Origin: Thiocapsa roseopersicina | GTDB taxonomy: Bacteria; Pseudomonadota; Gammaproteobacteria; Chromatiales; Chromatiaceae | Assembly (NCBI RefSeq): GCF_900106925.1 | Contig: NZ_FNNZ01000002.1 | Location: 1-64,000, forward strand | Length of the DNA: 64,000 nt | Reading direction: 5' to 3' | Shown: piece by piece, positions 43,798 to 51,959 of the stretch | How positions within the stretch are numbered: position 1 is the first letter of the stretch | Layout of the letters: each line of letters begins with the position of its first letter | Position numbers and translations under genes: made by a program | Notes under the pieces: generated by a model | Seen by the model: only the letters and a program-made list of their open reading frames with translations | Told to the model about the DNA's origin: nothing | The model's database searches: none

Positions 43798-45033
43798 ATG
43801 GAGAACACGCCAGACACGGCCACGTTGGCCGATCAGATCGTCTCGTTGTCGGAGGCGTTGGCGCGCCATCGGCTTGAGTTTCAAGCGGCCGAGAGTGCGC
43901 TCGTGACGCGAATCGCGGATGTCGACGACGACCGACGGCTGACCACCAATCGTCTGCAGCGCGCCTGGCAGACCCATCACGAAGAGACCAACGCCAGACT
44001 CAAGCATCAGGCATCGGTCTTTATCGGAGCACTCCTGTTGGTCGCCGCCTTGCTCGGTGGCGCTTTGTTCTTCGTCTACGGCCAGCTGGATGCCGCGCAA
44101 CGCACGCTGATCCAAGACGTTGCCCGGCTGCGTGTCGACTACGAGCAGCTCGCTGCCGTCGCGGCCCAAGATGCGGCCTTGCAGGAGGGATTGGCGGATC
44201 TGCGCGCCTCGGTTGCGGCGATGTCGGAGTCCTTGCCCCCGCGCGGCGAGGCCACGGAACCGCAGGCGCCAAGCGAAGAGTCGGCATCCACCGATCAAAT
44301 GCAGGTAGGGCTCGCCCCCGAGCCAACCGATGACACTGAACCGACCGACGACACGATCGCGATCACCGCCGAGGAGATCCCGAGCGTGCCGGCCGAAGCC
44401 GAATCGGCGCCGATCGCGCAAGCGGTAACCGATGCCGAGGCATCGCCGTCTGCGGCCGCGACTCGGGACGAGACCGCCCCGGAGCCAACCCAAACACCGG
44501 AGGACGTCGCCGCTCAGGAGGCCGAGCCAGCTGCCGTGCCCTCGCCCGAGCCCTCATCTGAGACAGTCCCCGAGGCCGCCCCCGAACCCGACCCTGCGTC
44601 CGACCTCACGCCGAGCGCGTCACCGACCGGCGACCCGTCCCCGGGCAACGAGGATGCCCGGCCACAGAGTATCGAGCCGGTTGCGCGGACCCTCGAAGCA
44701 AATACCGAACAGACGCAGCCGGTTTCGGCTCGTGTCCTCGACGAGTCCGTGAGTGTCGGGACTACGCCGTTCGCACTGCAGCTGATCGGCTTTTACTCAC
44801 TCGACGAGCTGCTTGATTTCGCGCGCCGCGAAGAGCTGCCGGCCCGCGTTTATTTCCGCGAAGAGAGCTACCAGGGCCGGCCTTGGTTCGTCCTGATTCA
44901 CAGTCTTTATTCGGGCTACTCCGACGCATCCGCCGCCATCGACAGGCTGCCGACGGAGCTGGCGATACTCGACACCTGGATCCGAAGCTTTCCCCCCGAG
45001 ACCAGGCTCGGAATCCTCCAAATCGAGCGGTAG
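43798..45033 (+). CDS. Membrane SPOR-domain protein (DamX-like layout)
   Basis: 411 residues. A cytoplasmic N-terminus with coiled coil (about 1-75), one membrane helix (about 76-98, IGALLLVAALLGGALFFVYG), a second coiled coil (about 100-145), a long acidic Pro/Ala/Glu/Thr linker (about 150-315) and a C-terminal SPOR-like domain (about 325-405, FALQLIGFYSLDELLDF, then RPWFVLIHSLYSGYSDA). SPOR domains bind denuded peptidoglycan at the division septum, so a cell-envelope or division role is likely. It ends 28 bases before the sucrose-phosphate synthase gene, but a functional link to sucrose is not obvious. Confidence 0.82.
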   Translation: MENTPDTATLADQIVSLSEALARHRLEFQAAESALVTRIADVDDDRRLTTNRLQRAWQTHHEETNARLKHQASVFIGALLLVAALLGGALFFVYGQLDAAQRTLIQDVARLRVDYEQLAAVAAQDAALQEGLADLRASVAAMSESLPPRGEATEPQAPSEESASTDQMQVGLAPEPTDDTEPTDDTIAITAEEIPSVPAEAESAPIAQAVTDAEASPSAAATRDETAPEPTQTPEDVAAQEAEPAAVPSPEPSSETVPEAAPEPDPASDLTPSASPTGDPSPGNEDARPQSIEPVARTLEANTEQTQPVSARVLDESVSVGTTPFALQLIGFYSLDELLDFARREELPARVYFREESYQGRPWFVLIHSLYSGYSDASAAIDRLPTELAILDTWIRSFPPETRLGILQIER

Positions 45034-45061
45034 CCGCTTTCGGCCCGACCGCTCCCGACGG

Positions 45062-47251
45062 ATGGTACGCATGTATGTATTGTTGCTCAGTATTCATGGC
45101 TTGATTCGCGGACACGACCTCGAGCTCGGTCGCGACGCGGACACCGGCGGTCAAACAAAATACGTGGTCGATCTCGCCCGTGCGCTCGCCGAGCGCCCGG
45201 ACATCTCACGTGTCGATCTTGTCACCCGGCGAGTCATCGATCCTGCCGTCAGCCCGGATTATGCCGAGCCCATCGAGGCCCTGAGCGAGAAGGCGCGCAT
45301 CGTCAGGATCGACGCCGGACCCGAAGGTTACATCCCGAAAGAGCAACTCTGGGACCATCTCGACGGCTTCGTGGACAATCTGACCGCCTTCCTGCACGAC
45401 GAAGGCCGTTGGCCGGGGATCATCCATAGCCATTACGCGGACGCCGGTTACGTCGGCGTACGGCTCTCCAACCTGGCCGGCATCCCCTTGGTCCACACGG
45501 GTCATTCATTGGGGCGCGATAAACGCCAGCGCTTGCTCGCCGCCGGACTCGACGGCGAGCAGATCGATGCACGCTACAATATGGTCCGCCGCATCGATGC
45601 CGAGGAGAGCGTTCTGGGCACGGCGGATCTGGTCATCACCAGTACCCACAACGAGATCGAAGAGCAGTACGCGCTCTACGATTACTACCAACCCGAGCGC
45701 ATGGTCGTCATCCCGCCGGGGACCGACCTGGTTCAGTTTCATCCGCCGACCGAGAATGATCCGCCGATCGGTTTGACGGCGGACGTGCACCGCTTCCTGG
45801 ACGAGCCGGACAAGCCTTTGATCTTGGCGCTTTCGCGCGCCGATCACCGCAAGAACATCGTCGCGCTGCTCGAAGCCTACGGCGAATCCCCCGAGCTTCA
45901 GGCACTCGCCAATCTGCTGATCATCGCCGGCAACCGGGACGATATCCGCGACCTCGACGAAGGCGCGCGGACTGTTCTCACCGACGTCTTGCTGACCATC
46001 GACGCCTACGACCTCTACGGCAAGATCGCGGCCCCCAAGCATCATCGCTCCGAGGAGGTGCCCGAGATCTATCGGCTCGTCGCCCGTTCCGGCGGTGTCT
46101 TCATCAATCCTGCCCTGACCGAGCCCTTCGGACTGACCCTCTTGGAAGCCGCGGCAAGCGGACTGCCGCTGGTCGCCACCGAGAACGGCGGTCCGGTCGA
46201 CATCATCGGCAACTGCAAAAACGGTCTCTTGATCGACCCCTTGGATCGCCGGGCCATGGCCGACGCCCTGATCCGAGTCCTGAGCGACGAGAATTTCCGC
46301 CGCAAGCTCATCCGAAACGGTCTGACCGCCGTGCGCGACCGCTACTCCTGGCAGGCCCACGCCGAGACCTATCGCGAACGCGTCGCCCCGCTCACCAAAC
46401 GGGCCGAGCCGATCCCGGGCACGCCGCCCTTGCGCCGAAGGCTCATCTACCGCGACCGCGCGCTCTTCACCGATCTGGATCAGAGCCTGCTCGGCAACAG
46501 CGAGGGGGTAAGGCGGTTCATCGAGATGATGCGGACCAACAAGCGCTGCGCGAATTTCGGGATCGCGACCGGCCGCCGACTCGATACACTCCTCGTCGAG
46601 CTGAAACGGCACGGCATCCCGGTCCCCGACGTCATGATCACCAGTCTGGGGACCGAGATCCATTACAGCGCCGCCCTGGTCGTGGATGACTTCTGGAGCG
46701 AGCATGTGGATCATCTCTGGAATCCACGGGCGGTGCGCCGCGCCTTGGAGGATGTGCCGGGTCTCGTGCCACAACGCCGAACGGAGCAGAGTCGCTTCAA
46801 GATCGCCTACCACTACGACCCCACCGTTGCCCCGCCGGTCGACGAGATCACCACCCTGCTGCGCACTCGCGAGCTGACGGTGAACGTGATTCACGCCTTC
46901 GGGCAGTTCCTCGACGTTGTGCCGATCCGTGCGAGCAAGGGCCAAGCACTGCGCTATGTGGCCCATCGATTCGGGATCCCGCTCGAGCACATCCTGGTCG
47001 CCGGCGGCTCGGGCGCGGACGAGGACATGATGCGCGGCAACACGCTCGCGGTCGTGGTCGCGAACCGGCACCACGAGGAGCTCTCCCAGCTCGTGGAGAT
47101 GGACAACATCTACTTCGCTCAAGAGGCCCACGCACTCGGCATCCTGGAGGCCATCGAGCACTACGACTTCTTCGGGACCTGCAGCGTCCCCGGCGCCAAT
47201 CCCGGCGCCGGCCAGGGCACGGTTCAGGACGTCCCCGGTACGGCATCATGA
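45062..47251 (+). CDS. sps: Sucrose-phosphate synthase
   Basis: 729-residue enzyme joining UDP-glucose (or ADP-glucose) and fructose 6-phosphate into sucrose 6-phosphate. The GT4 part (about 1-450) begins LLLSIHGLIRGHDLELGRDADTGGQ in its family-typical form (shown here only in part: GHDLELGRDADTGGQTKYV) and has the sugar-nucleotide motif EPFGLTLLEAAASGLPLVAT. The C-terminal HAD-type domain (about 460-715) has FTDLDQSLLG, then GSGADEDMM, as in cyanobacterial SPS. Starts at ATG 45062 or 45071. It overlaps the sucrose phosphatase gene by ATGA. First gene of the sucrose operon. A sucrose synthase is excluded by the HAD domain and gene context. Confidence 0.9.
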   Translation: MVRMYVLLLSIHGLIRGHDLELGRDADTGGQTKYVVDLARALAERPDISRVDLVTRRVIDPAVSPDYAEPIEALSEKARIVRIDAGPEGYIPKEQLWDHLDGFVDNLTAFLHDEGRWPGIIHSHYADAGYVGVRLSNLAGIPLVHTGHSLGRDKRQRLLAAGLDGEQIDARYNMVRRIDAEESVLGTADLVITSTHNEIEEQYALYDYYQPERMVVIPPGTDLVQFHPPTENDPPIGLTADVHRFLDEPDKPLILALSRADHRKNIVALLEAYGESPELQALANLLIIAGNRDDIRDLDEGARTVLTDVLLTIDAYDLYGKIAAPKHHRSEEVPEIYRLVARSGGVFINPALTEPFGLTLLEAAASGLPLVATENGGPVDIIGNCKNGLLIDPLDRRAMADALIRVLSDENFRRKLIRNGLTAVRDRYSWQAHAETYRERVAPLTKRAEPIPGTPPLRRRLIYRDRALFTDLDQSLLGNSEGVRRFIEMMRTNKRCANFGIATGRRLDTLLVELKRHGIPVPDVMITSLGTEIHYSAALVVDDFWSEHVDHLWNPRAVRRALEDVPGLVPQRRTEQSRFKIAYHYDPTVAPPVDEITTLLRTRELTVNVIHAFGQFLDVVPIRASKGQALRYVAHRFGIPLEHILVAGGSGADEDMMRGNTLAVVVANRHHEELSQLVEMDNIYFAQEAHALGILEAIEHYDFFGTCSVPGANPGAGQGTVQDVPGTAS

Positions 47252-48096
47252 AGCCGCTGTTGCTCTGTACGGACCTCGACCGCACCCTCGTCCCGAACGG
47301 GGCTGAACCCGAGTCGCCCGACGCACGCCCGCGCTTTCGGCGCTTCGTGTCGCGGCCGGGGGTCACGCTCGCCTACGTGTCGGGCCGCCATCAAGGACTG
47401 GTGCGCGAGGCGATCGCCGAATACGACCTGCCTGTTCCCGACGTGGTCATCGGCGACGTCGGGACCAGTATCTTCAGGGTCACGACAAGCGACTGGGAGC
47501 CGCTCGCGGACTGGCAGGAGGAGATCGGTCGCGACTGGGCCGGCATCGGTCGCGACGGACTCGCCGAGCGCTTGGTCGATATCGATCTTCTGCGGCTTCA
47601 GGAGCCGGAGAAGCAGGCGCCTTTCAAGCTCAGCTACTATGCCCCCGTCGATGTCGACAGCGGCGCGCTTAAATCCGAGGTCGAGGCTCGCCTGGCCCTC
47701 TCGGGGGTGAACGCCAGCCTGATCTGGAGCATCGACGAGGCGGCGGAGATCGGGTTGCTGGACGTGCTGCCCGCGGGGGCGACCAAGTATCACGCCGTGG
47801 ATTTTCTCATGCGCCGACTCGGTCACGACGAGACCACGACCCTCTTCGCCGGCGACAGCGGCAACGATCTCGAGGTCTTGGTCAGTCCGATTCCTTCGGT
47901 GCTGGTCGCCAACGGTCACCCCGAGGTCCGCGAGCAAGCACTGCGTCTCGCCGCAGCCAGCGGGCAGGCCGACCGACTCTACTGCGCACACGGCGGCTGG
48001 TCGGGGATGAACGGGAATTACAGCGCGGGTATCCTCGAAGGGATCGCCCATTTCCGGCCGGATCTCGCGACCGCACCGGGCATCGACGCCGGATAA
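47248..48096 (+). CDS. spp: Sucrose-6-phosphate phosphatase
   Basis: 282-residue HAD-IIB hydrolase that removes phosphate from sucrose 6-phosphate, the irreversible last step of sucrose synthesis. Motif I is CTDLDRTLVPNG with two Asp, motif II VSGRHQG, Lys in GATKYHAVDFL, motif IV FAGDSGNDLEVL, all typical of SPP. Length is near that of the cyanobacterial enzyme (about 245) with a slightly longer tail. It overlaps the synthase by four bases, which fixes the pair functionally. Independent of the HAD-like domain inside SPS, which is usually inactive or regulatory. Confidence 0.9.
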   Translation: MKPLLLCTDLDRTLVPNGAEPESPDARPRFRRFVSRPGVTLAYVSGRHQGLVREAIAEYDLPVPDVVIGDVGTSIFRVTTSDWEPLADWQEEIGRDWAGIGRDGLAERLVDIDLLRLQEPEKQAPFKLSYYAPVDVDSGALKSEVEARLALSGVNASLIWSIDEAAEIGLLDVLPAGATKYHAVDFLMRRLGHDETTTLFAGDSGNDLEVLVSPIPSVLVANGHPEVREQALRLAAASGQADRLYCAHGGWSGMNGNYSAGILEGIAHFRPDLATAPGIDAG

Positions 48097-48126
48097 CAGA
48101 CGAACCGACGAGACAGGAGCCACCCC

Positions 48127-49053
48127 ATGTCCGATGCCTCAAACGAGCAACCGATCGTCGACATCTTCGGAGAGGTCCTCTTCGACTGCTTTCCCGGAGG
48201 TCGACGCGTCCTCGGCGGAGCGCCTTTCAACGTCGCCTGGCATCTACGTGCCTTCGGGGCCGCGCCGCGACTGATCAGCGCGGTCGGGGACGATCCGCAG
48301 GGCGAGCAGGTGCGCCGCGCGATGCAGGACTGGGGGATGGACACGAGCAGTCTTCAAACCGATCCGGATCATGCGACGGGGGAGGTCCGGGTCATGCTCG
48401 AAGACGGCGAGCCGACCTACGAGATCATCCCCGATCGCGCCTTCGACCATATCCGCGCGGACGACCTGCCGCCTGCCGGGGAGCTGCTCTATCACGGCAC
48501 CCTGGCCCTGCGCCGCCCCGTCTCCGCAGCAACGCTGAACGCGCTCAAGGGCCGCGGACACGGTATACGCTTCCTCGACGTGAATCTTCGCGATCCCTGG
48601 TGGTCGCTGGACGTGACGCGCGGCCTGTTGCAGGATGCCGACTGGGTAAAGCTCAACCGCAGTGAGCTGGTTCTTCTGTCGGACGGCTCGGGCTCAAACG
48701 ACGCCGACGCCGATGCCGACGATGGGCAGCTCACCGCGCTGGCGTCGGCTTTCCTCGCGCAGCACGGGCTCACCGGGCTCGTCGTCACGCTCGGCGGCGA
48801 CGGCGCCTTCGCACTCGGCCGCGAGACCGCCCCGGTGCGCGTCGCACCGGCGCCCGCGCTCGCGGTCAAGGACACGGTCGGCGCAGGCGACGCCTTCGCA
48901 TCCGTGCTCATCCTCGGAATCATTCGAGGCTGGCCGCTCGCGACGACCCTGGAGCGGGCCCAGTCCTTCGCCTCGCGCATCGTCGAGCAGCACGGCGCCA
49001 CGGCTGCCGATCCTGCACTCTATGGGCCTTACCTTAATCAATGGGGTATTTGA
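48127..49053 (+). CDS. PfkB-family fructokinase
   Basis: 308-residue ribokinase-like sugar kinase. N-terminal GEVLFDCFPGG and GGAPFNVAWHLRAFG bind the sugar; the C-terminal signature is DTVGAGDAFASVL with the catalytic Asp and anion hole. In the sps-spp-ams setting its likely substrate is fructose set free by amylosucrase (fructose + ATP to fructose 6-phosphate), which can return to sucrose synthesis. Starts 30 bases after spp with GACAGGAGCC as ribosome binding site. A Asp-rich insertion near 193 (NDADADADDGQ) is unusual. The stop TGA is the first triplet of repeat copy I. Confidence 0.9.
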   Translation: MSDASNEQPIVDIFGEVLFDCFPGGRRVLGGAPFNVAWHLRAFGAAPRLISAVGDDPQGEQVRRAMQDWGMDTSSLQTDPDHATGEVRVMLEDGEPTYEIIPDRAFDHIRADDLPPAGELLYHGTLALRRPVSAATLNALKGRGHGIRFLDVNLRDPWWSLDVTRGLLQDADWVKLNRSELVLLSDGSGSNDADADADDGQLTALASAFLAQHGLTGLVVTLGGDGAFALGRETAPVRVAPAPALAVKDTVGAGDAFASVLILGIIRGWPLATTLERAQSFASRIVEQHGATAADPALYGPYLNQWGI

Positions 49054-49134
49054 ACCGCGCTCGGCAGTTCATACGCGGGTCGCCACCCACCGACACCGAT
49101 CATTTCCTTGCGAGGATCGGCGACGCGCGGTTCA
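49051..49134. repeat. Dispersed TIR element, copy I (84 bp)
   Basis: Ends TGAACCGCGC (49051-49060) and GCGCGGTTCA (49125-49134), perfect 10-base inverted repeats. The left TGA is the fructokinase stop codon. The interior differs from subfamily 1. It is followed by copy J after 24 A/T-rich bases. Confidence 0.72.
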
Positions 49135-49158
49135 AAGATTCAAATACTTAAATGATCT

Positions 49159-49244
49159 TGAACTGCGTCTCCGCCGAGACGACGGGTCGCCTCCGGGCCC
49201 ATAGAACACGATCGACAGCACTCACACACTCCGGACGCAGTTCA
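49159..49244. repeat. Dispersed TIR element, copy J (86 bp)
   Basis: Ends TGAACTGCGTC and GACGCAGTTCA, perfect 11-base inverted repeats carrying the same C-to-T change in both arms (ACTGCG instead of ACCGCG), a compensatory pair that keeps the stem. It ends one base before the amylosucrase ATG, so the ribosome binding site of that gene must lie in or be masked by the element. Confidence 0.75.
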
Positions 49245-49245
49245 A

Positions 49246-51249
49246 ATGTACGAACAGGTTTCTCATGCCCTTCTCAACGACATCCTCGACGAGCTCGATC
49301 GCGAGATCCGTCGCGAGGATCTGCGGCATTTCTACACGCGCCTCGGCGCCAATTTTTACGCCATCTACTCGCTCTTTTTCCATCTCTACGGGCATCGCGA
49401 GGACTTCAAGACCCAAATGGTCAGCCTCACCGAGCGCCTTGCCCGTGCCTACATCGGCCGCCCCGCGGCGCTCAAGCAGCTCGACATGGCGCGCGAGGAA
49501 GACCACAACTGGTTCCTGAGCCAGGAATGGGTGGGCATGGCGCTGTATTCGGACGGTTTCGCCGGCAATCTGCAGGGACTCAATGACCGCCTGCCCTACC
49601 TTCAGGAGCTGGGGATCAATATGGTCCATATCATGCCGATCCTCCGATGTCCGCAGGGCGCGAGCGACGGCGGCTACGCGGTGAGCGACTTCCGCGACAT
49701 CGACCCGCGTGCCGGAACGGTCGAAGATGTGCGCACGCTCGCGGACTCCATGCGTCGGCGCGGCATGTTGCTCACGCTCGACGTGGTGGTGAACCACACC
49801 TCCAACGAGCACGAATGGGCACAGCGCGCCCGCGAAGGCGATCCGGAGTACCAAAACTTCTACTACTGCTTCTCCAACCGCGACGTCCCGGACATGTTCG
49901 AGGCGACCATGCCCGAGATCTTCCCGGAGACCGCCCCCGGCAACTTCACCTGGGACGAGGAGATGGGCAAGTGGGTGATGACGGTCTTCAACAACTATCA
50001 ATGGGACCTGAACTATTCCAACCCCACCGTCTTCATCGAGATGCTCGACATCATCCTCTTCTGGGCCAACCAGGGGGCGGACATCGTGCGGTTGGACGCC
50101 GTCGCCTTCCTCTGGAAGAAGATCGGCACGACCTCGCAAAACGAGCGCGAGGCACACCTGATCCTGCAGCTCATGAAGGACTGCTGCCAGGTGACGGCGC
50201 CGGGCGTGCTCTTCATCGCCGAGGCGATCGTGGCCCCATCGGAGATCATCAAATACTTCGGAGAGGATGCGGTCATCGCCAAAGAGTGCGAGATCGCCTA
50301 CAACGCCACCTTCATGGCCCTGCTTTGGGACGCCGTCGCGACCAAGAACGCCAAGCTGCTGAACCAGGGCATCAAGAGCCTGCCGAACAAGCTCGACCGT
50401 GCAACCTGGTTGAACTATCTACGGTGTCACGACGATATCGGCCTGGGTTTCGACGACGCCGACATCCGCGCCTGCGAATACGACCCCTACTCGCACCGTC
50501 GTTTTCTAGTGGACTGGTACACCGGCGCCTTCGAGGGCTCGCCGGCGCGCGGACGCCCCTTCGGCGTCAATCTGAAGACCGGCGATGCCCGCATTGCAGG
50601 CGCGCTCGCCTCGCTCGCGGGTCTCGAGTCGGCGCTCGAGGCCGAGGATCAACATGCGATCGATCAGGTCGTGGATCTCATCCTGATGCTGCACGCGATG
50701 ATCCTCTCCTTCGGCGGCATCCCGCTGCTCTGGTACGGAGACGAGATCGGTACGCTCAACGACAACTCCTTCCTCAACGACACCCACAAGGCAAGCGACG
50801 CACGCTGGGTGCATCGCCCGCGCATCGACTGGGCGCGCGCCGAACGACGTCACCTCAGCGGTACCGTCGAGCGCCGTCTTTTCGACGGTCTGAAACGGCT
50901 CATCGCCGTTCGGAAAGACACGCCGGCCTTCGCCGACTTCAACAACCGCGAGCTGATCGACGTGGAGAACCCGCACCTCTTCGTCTTCCTGCGCACCCAC
51001 CCGAGCCTGGCCGTGAACTCGGTCCTGGTCGCAGCCAACTTCGACGCCAAACCTCAGTATCTGGATCTCGACACCTTGAATCGACGCGGACTCTTTCGTT
51101 ATGGACAGATCATCGATCTAGCCTCGGGCGACACACCCGCCGTCTTCAACAATCGGGTCGTGGTCCCGCCCTACCACTTCTACTGGCTGGCGAACCAGCG
51201 CCCGGGGGCCCTACTTAATGATCCCTTCGGTGTGAGCCGGCACCCTTGA
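49246..51249 (+). CDS. ams: Amylosucrase (GH13)
   Basis: 667-residue enzyme that uses sucrose to extend alpha-1,4-glucan, releasing fructose. It has the amylosucrase-specific N-terminal helical domain (about 1-90), SDGGYAVSDFRDIDP, catalytic nucleophile Asp284 in RLDAVAFLWKK, acid/base Glu326 in IAEAIVAPSEI and the transition-state stabiliser Asp397 or 396 in YLRCHDDIGLGF, matching Asp286/Glu328/Asp393 of the Neisseria enzyme. No signal peptide, so it works in the cytoplasm. The sps-spp-fructokinase-ams order is known from sucrose-accumulating methanotrophs. Two repeat elements (I, J) lie directly upstream, and no clear Shine-Dalgarno is visible. The end overlaps a decayed Uma2 fragment. Confidence 0.93.
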   Translation: MYEQVSHALLNDILDELDREIRREDLRHFYTRLGANFYAIYSLFFHLYGHREDFKTQMVSLTERLARAYIGRPAALKQLDMAREEDHNWFLSQEWVGMALYSDGFAGNLQGLNDRLPYLQELGINMVHIMPILRCPQGASDGGYAVSDFRDIDPRAGTVEDVRTLADSMRRRGMLLTLDVVVNHTSNEHEWAQRAREGDPEYQNFYYCFSNRDVPDMFEATMPEIFPETAPGNFTWDEEMGKWVMTVFNNYQWDLNYSNPTVFIEMLDIILFWANQGADIVRLDAVAFLWKKIGTTSQNEREAHLILQLMKDCCQVTAPGVLFIAEAIVAPSEIIKYFGEDAVIAKECEIAYNATFMALLWDAVATKNAKLLNQGIKSLPNKLDRATWLNYLRCHDDIGLGFDDADIRACEYDPYSHRRFLVDWYTGAFEGSPARGRPFGVNLKTGDARIAGALASLAGLESALEAEDQHAIDQVVDLILMLHAMILSFGGIPLLWYGDEIGTLNDNSFLNDTHKASDARWVHRPRIDWARAERRHLSGTVERRLFDGLKRLIAVRKDTPAFADFNNRELIDVENPHLFVFLRTHPSLAVNSVLVAANFDAKPQYLDLDTLNRRGLFRYGQIIDLASGDTPAVFNNRVVVPPYHFYWLANQRPGALLNDPFGVSRHP

Positions 51250-51630
51250 TATGCCTGCGCCTCGACTTGTCCGCCGGCTTCCTGCTGCCGAACGGTGCCA
51301 TCCGCTCGCCCGATCTGGCCCGGGTCCTGCGCGAGCGACTGGTCACGATCCGCCCGAAGCAGAAGCGCCGATTTCTCCCGCTGGTCCCGGACGTCGTAAT
51401 CGAGCTGGCCTCGCCGACCGACGACAGCGACGGCCTACACGCCACGTTGCACTAATGGCGACAATGGCGTGCGCCTCGGCTGGCTGATCCTGCCCGAGCA
51501 GCGCCAAGTCTGGCGCTACGCCGGCACCGGCGAGCCGGTCTGTCTCGACAACCCGGCACAGATCGGCGACGACGCCCTGCTGCCCGGCCTGGTGCTCCCG
51601 CTCGTCCGCATCTGGGAGCCGGGATTTTGA
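51246..51630 (+). pseudogene. Broken Uma2-family (DUF820) endonuclease-like gene
   Basis: Remnant of a PD-(D/E)XK-type Uma2 protein. The first part reads LPNGAIRSPDLARV, then RRFLPLVPDVVIELASPTDD in one frame and stops at 51453-51455; the second part reads NGVRLGWLILPEQRQVWRYA and GDDALLPGLVLPLVRIWEP in another frame from about 51463 to the TGA at 51628. The N-terminal 60 or so residues of the family are missing. The truncation and frameshift show the gene is dead. It abuts the amylosucrase stop codon, so some insertion or deletion event placed it there. Confidence 0.75.
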
Positions 51631-51723
51631 TCAGGATGCGTTCTTTCTATTTTTTCGGAGGATAGGCTGCGCCGATCGTATACGAATCCCTGACGATCCT
51701 GCGTTTAATCACGCAATGCGTGC

Positions 51724-51885
51724 CTACAAGACTTGCCCCCGGTGCCCCGACTCCAGGTACCCGGTCACATCTTCGCCCGTGTGCTCCGCGAGGCGCTTGC
51801 TGGAAACTCCTTCAAGGCTTTGTTCATAAGCGCGGCCAAGTCCGAGTTCATAGCTTGGTAATAGACGTGCAGGGATTTGGCAGGA
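51724..51885 (-). pseudogene. Possible C-terminal remnant of a tyrosine recombinase
   Basis: A short minus-strand stretch reads SYELGLGRAYEQSLEGVSSK and then RLAEHTGEDVTGYLESGH before a TAG. Its spacing resembles the end of phage integrases (HELR..., then LLGH-x-x-x-x-MT-x-x-Y), but the key Arg and His of that pattern are not kept. It could be a decayed integrase tail beside the transposase, or chance similarity. Confidence 0.25.
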
Positions 51886-51955
51886 TCCTCGAAATTTCAT
51901 ACCCTTGGAAGTGCAAACTAACCGAGGGGTCGGAAAGATGTTCGAAGATCCTGCC
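51879..51955. repeat. Inverted repeat upstream of the transposase gene
   Basis: GGCAGGATCCTCGAA at 51879-51893 pairs with TTCGAAGATCCTGCC at 51941-51955 with one mismatch in 15. It ends five bases before the likely transposase start. It may be a hairpin in the leader that limits translation of the transposase, or part of the element's left end. I could not find a matching terminal repeat downstream of 53702. Confidence 0.55.
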
Positions 51956-51959
51956 GAGA

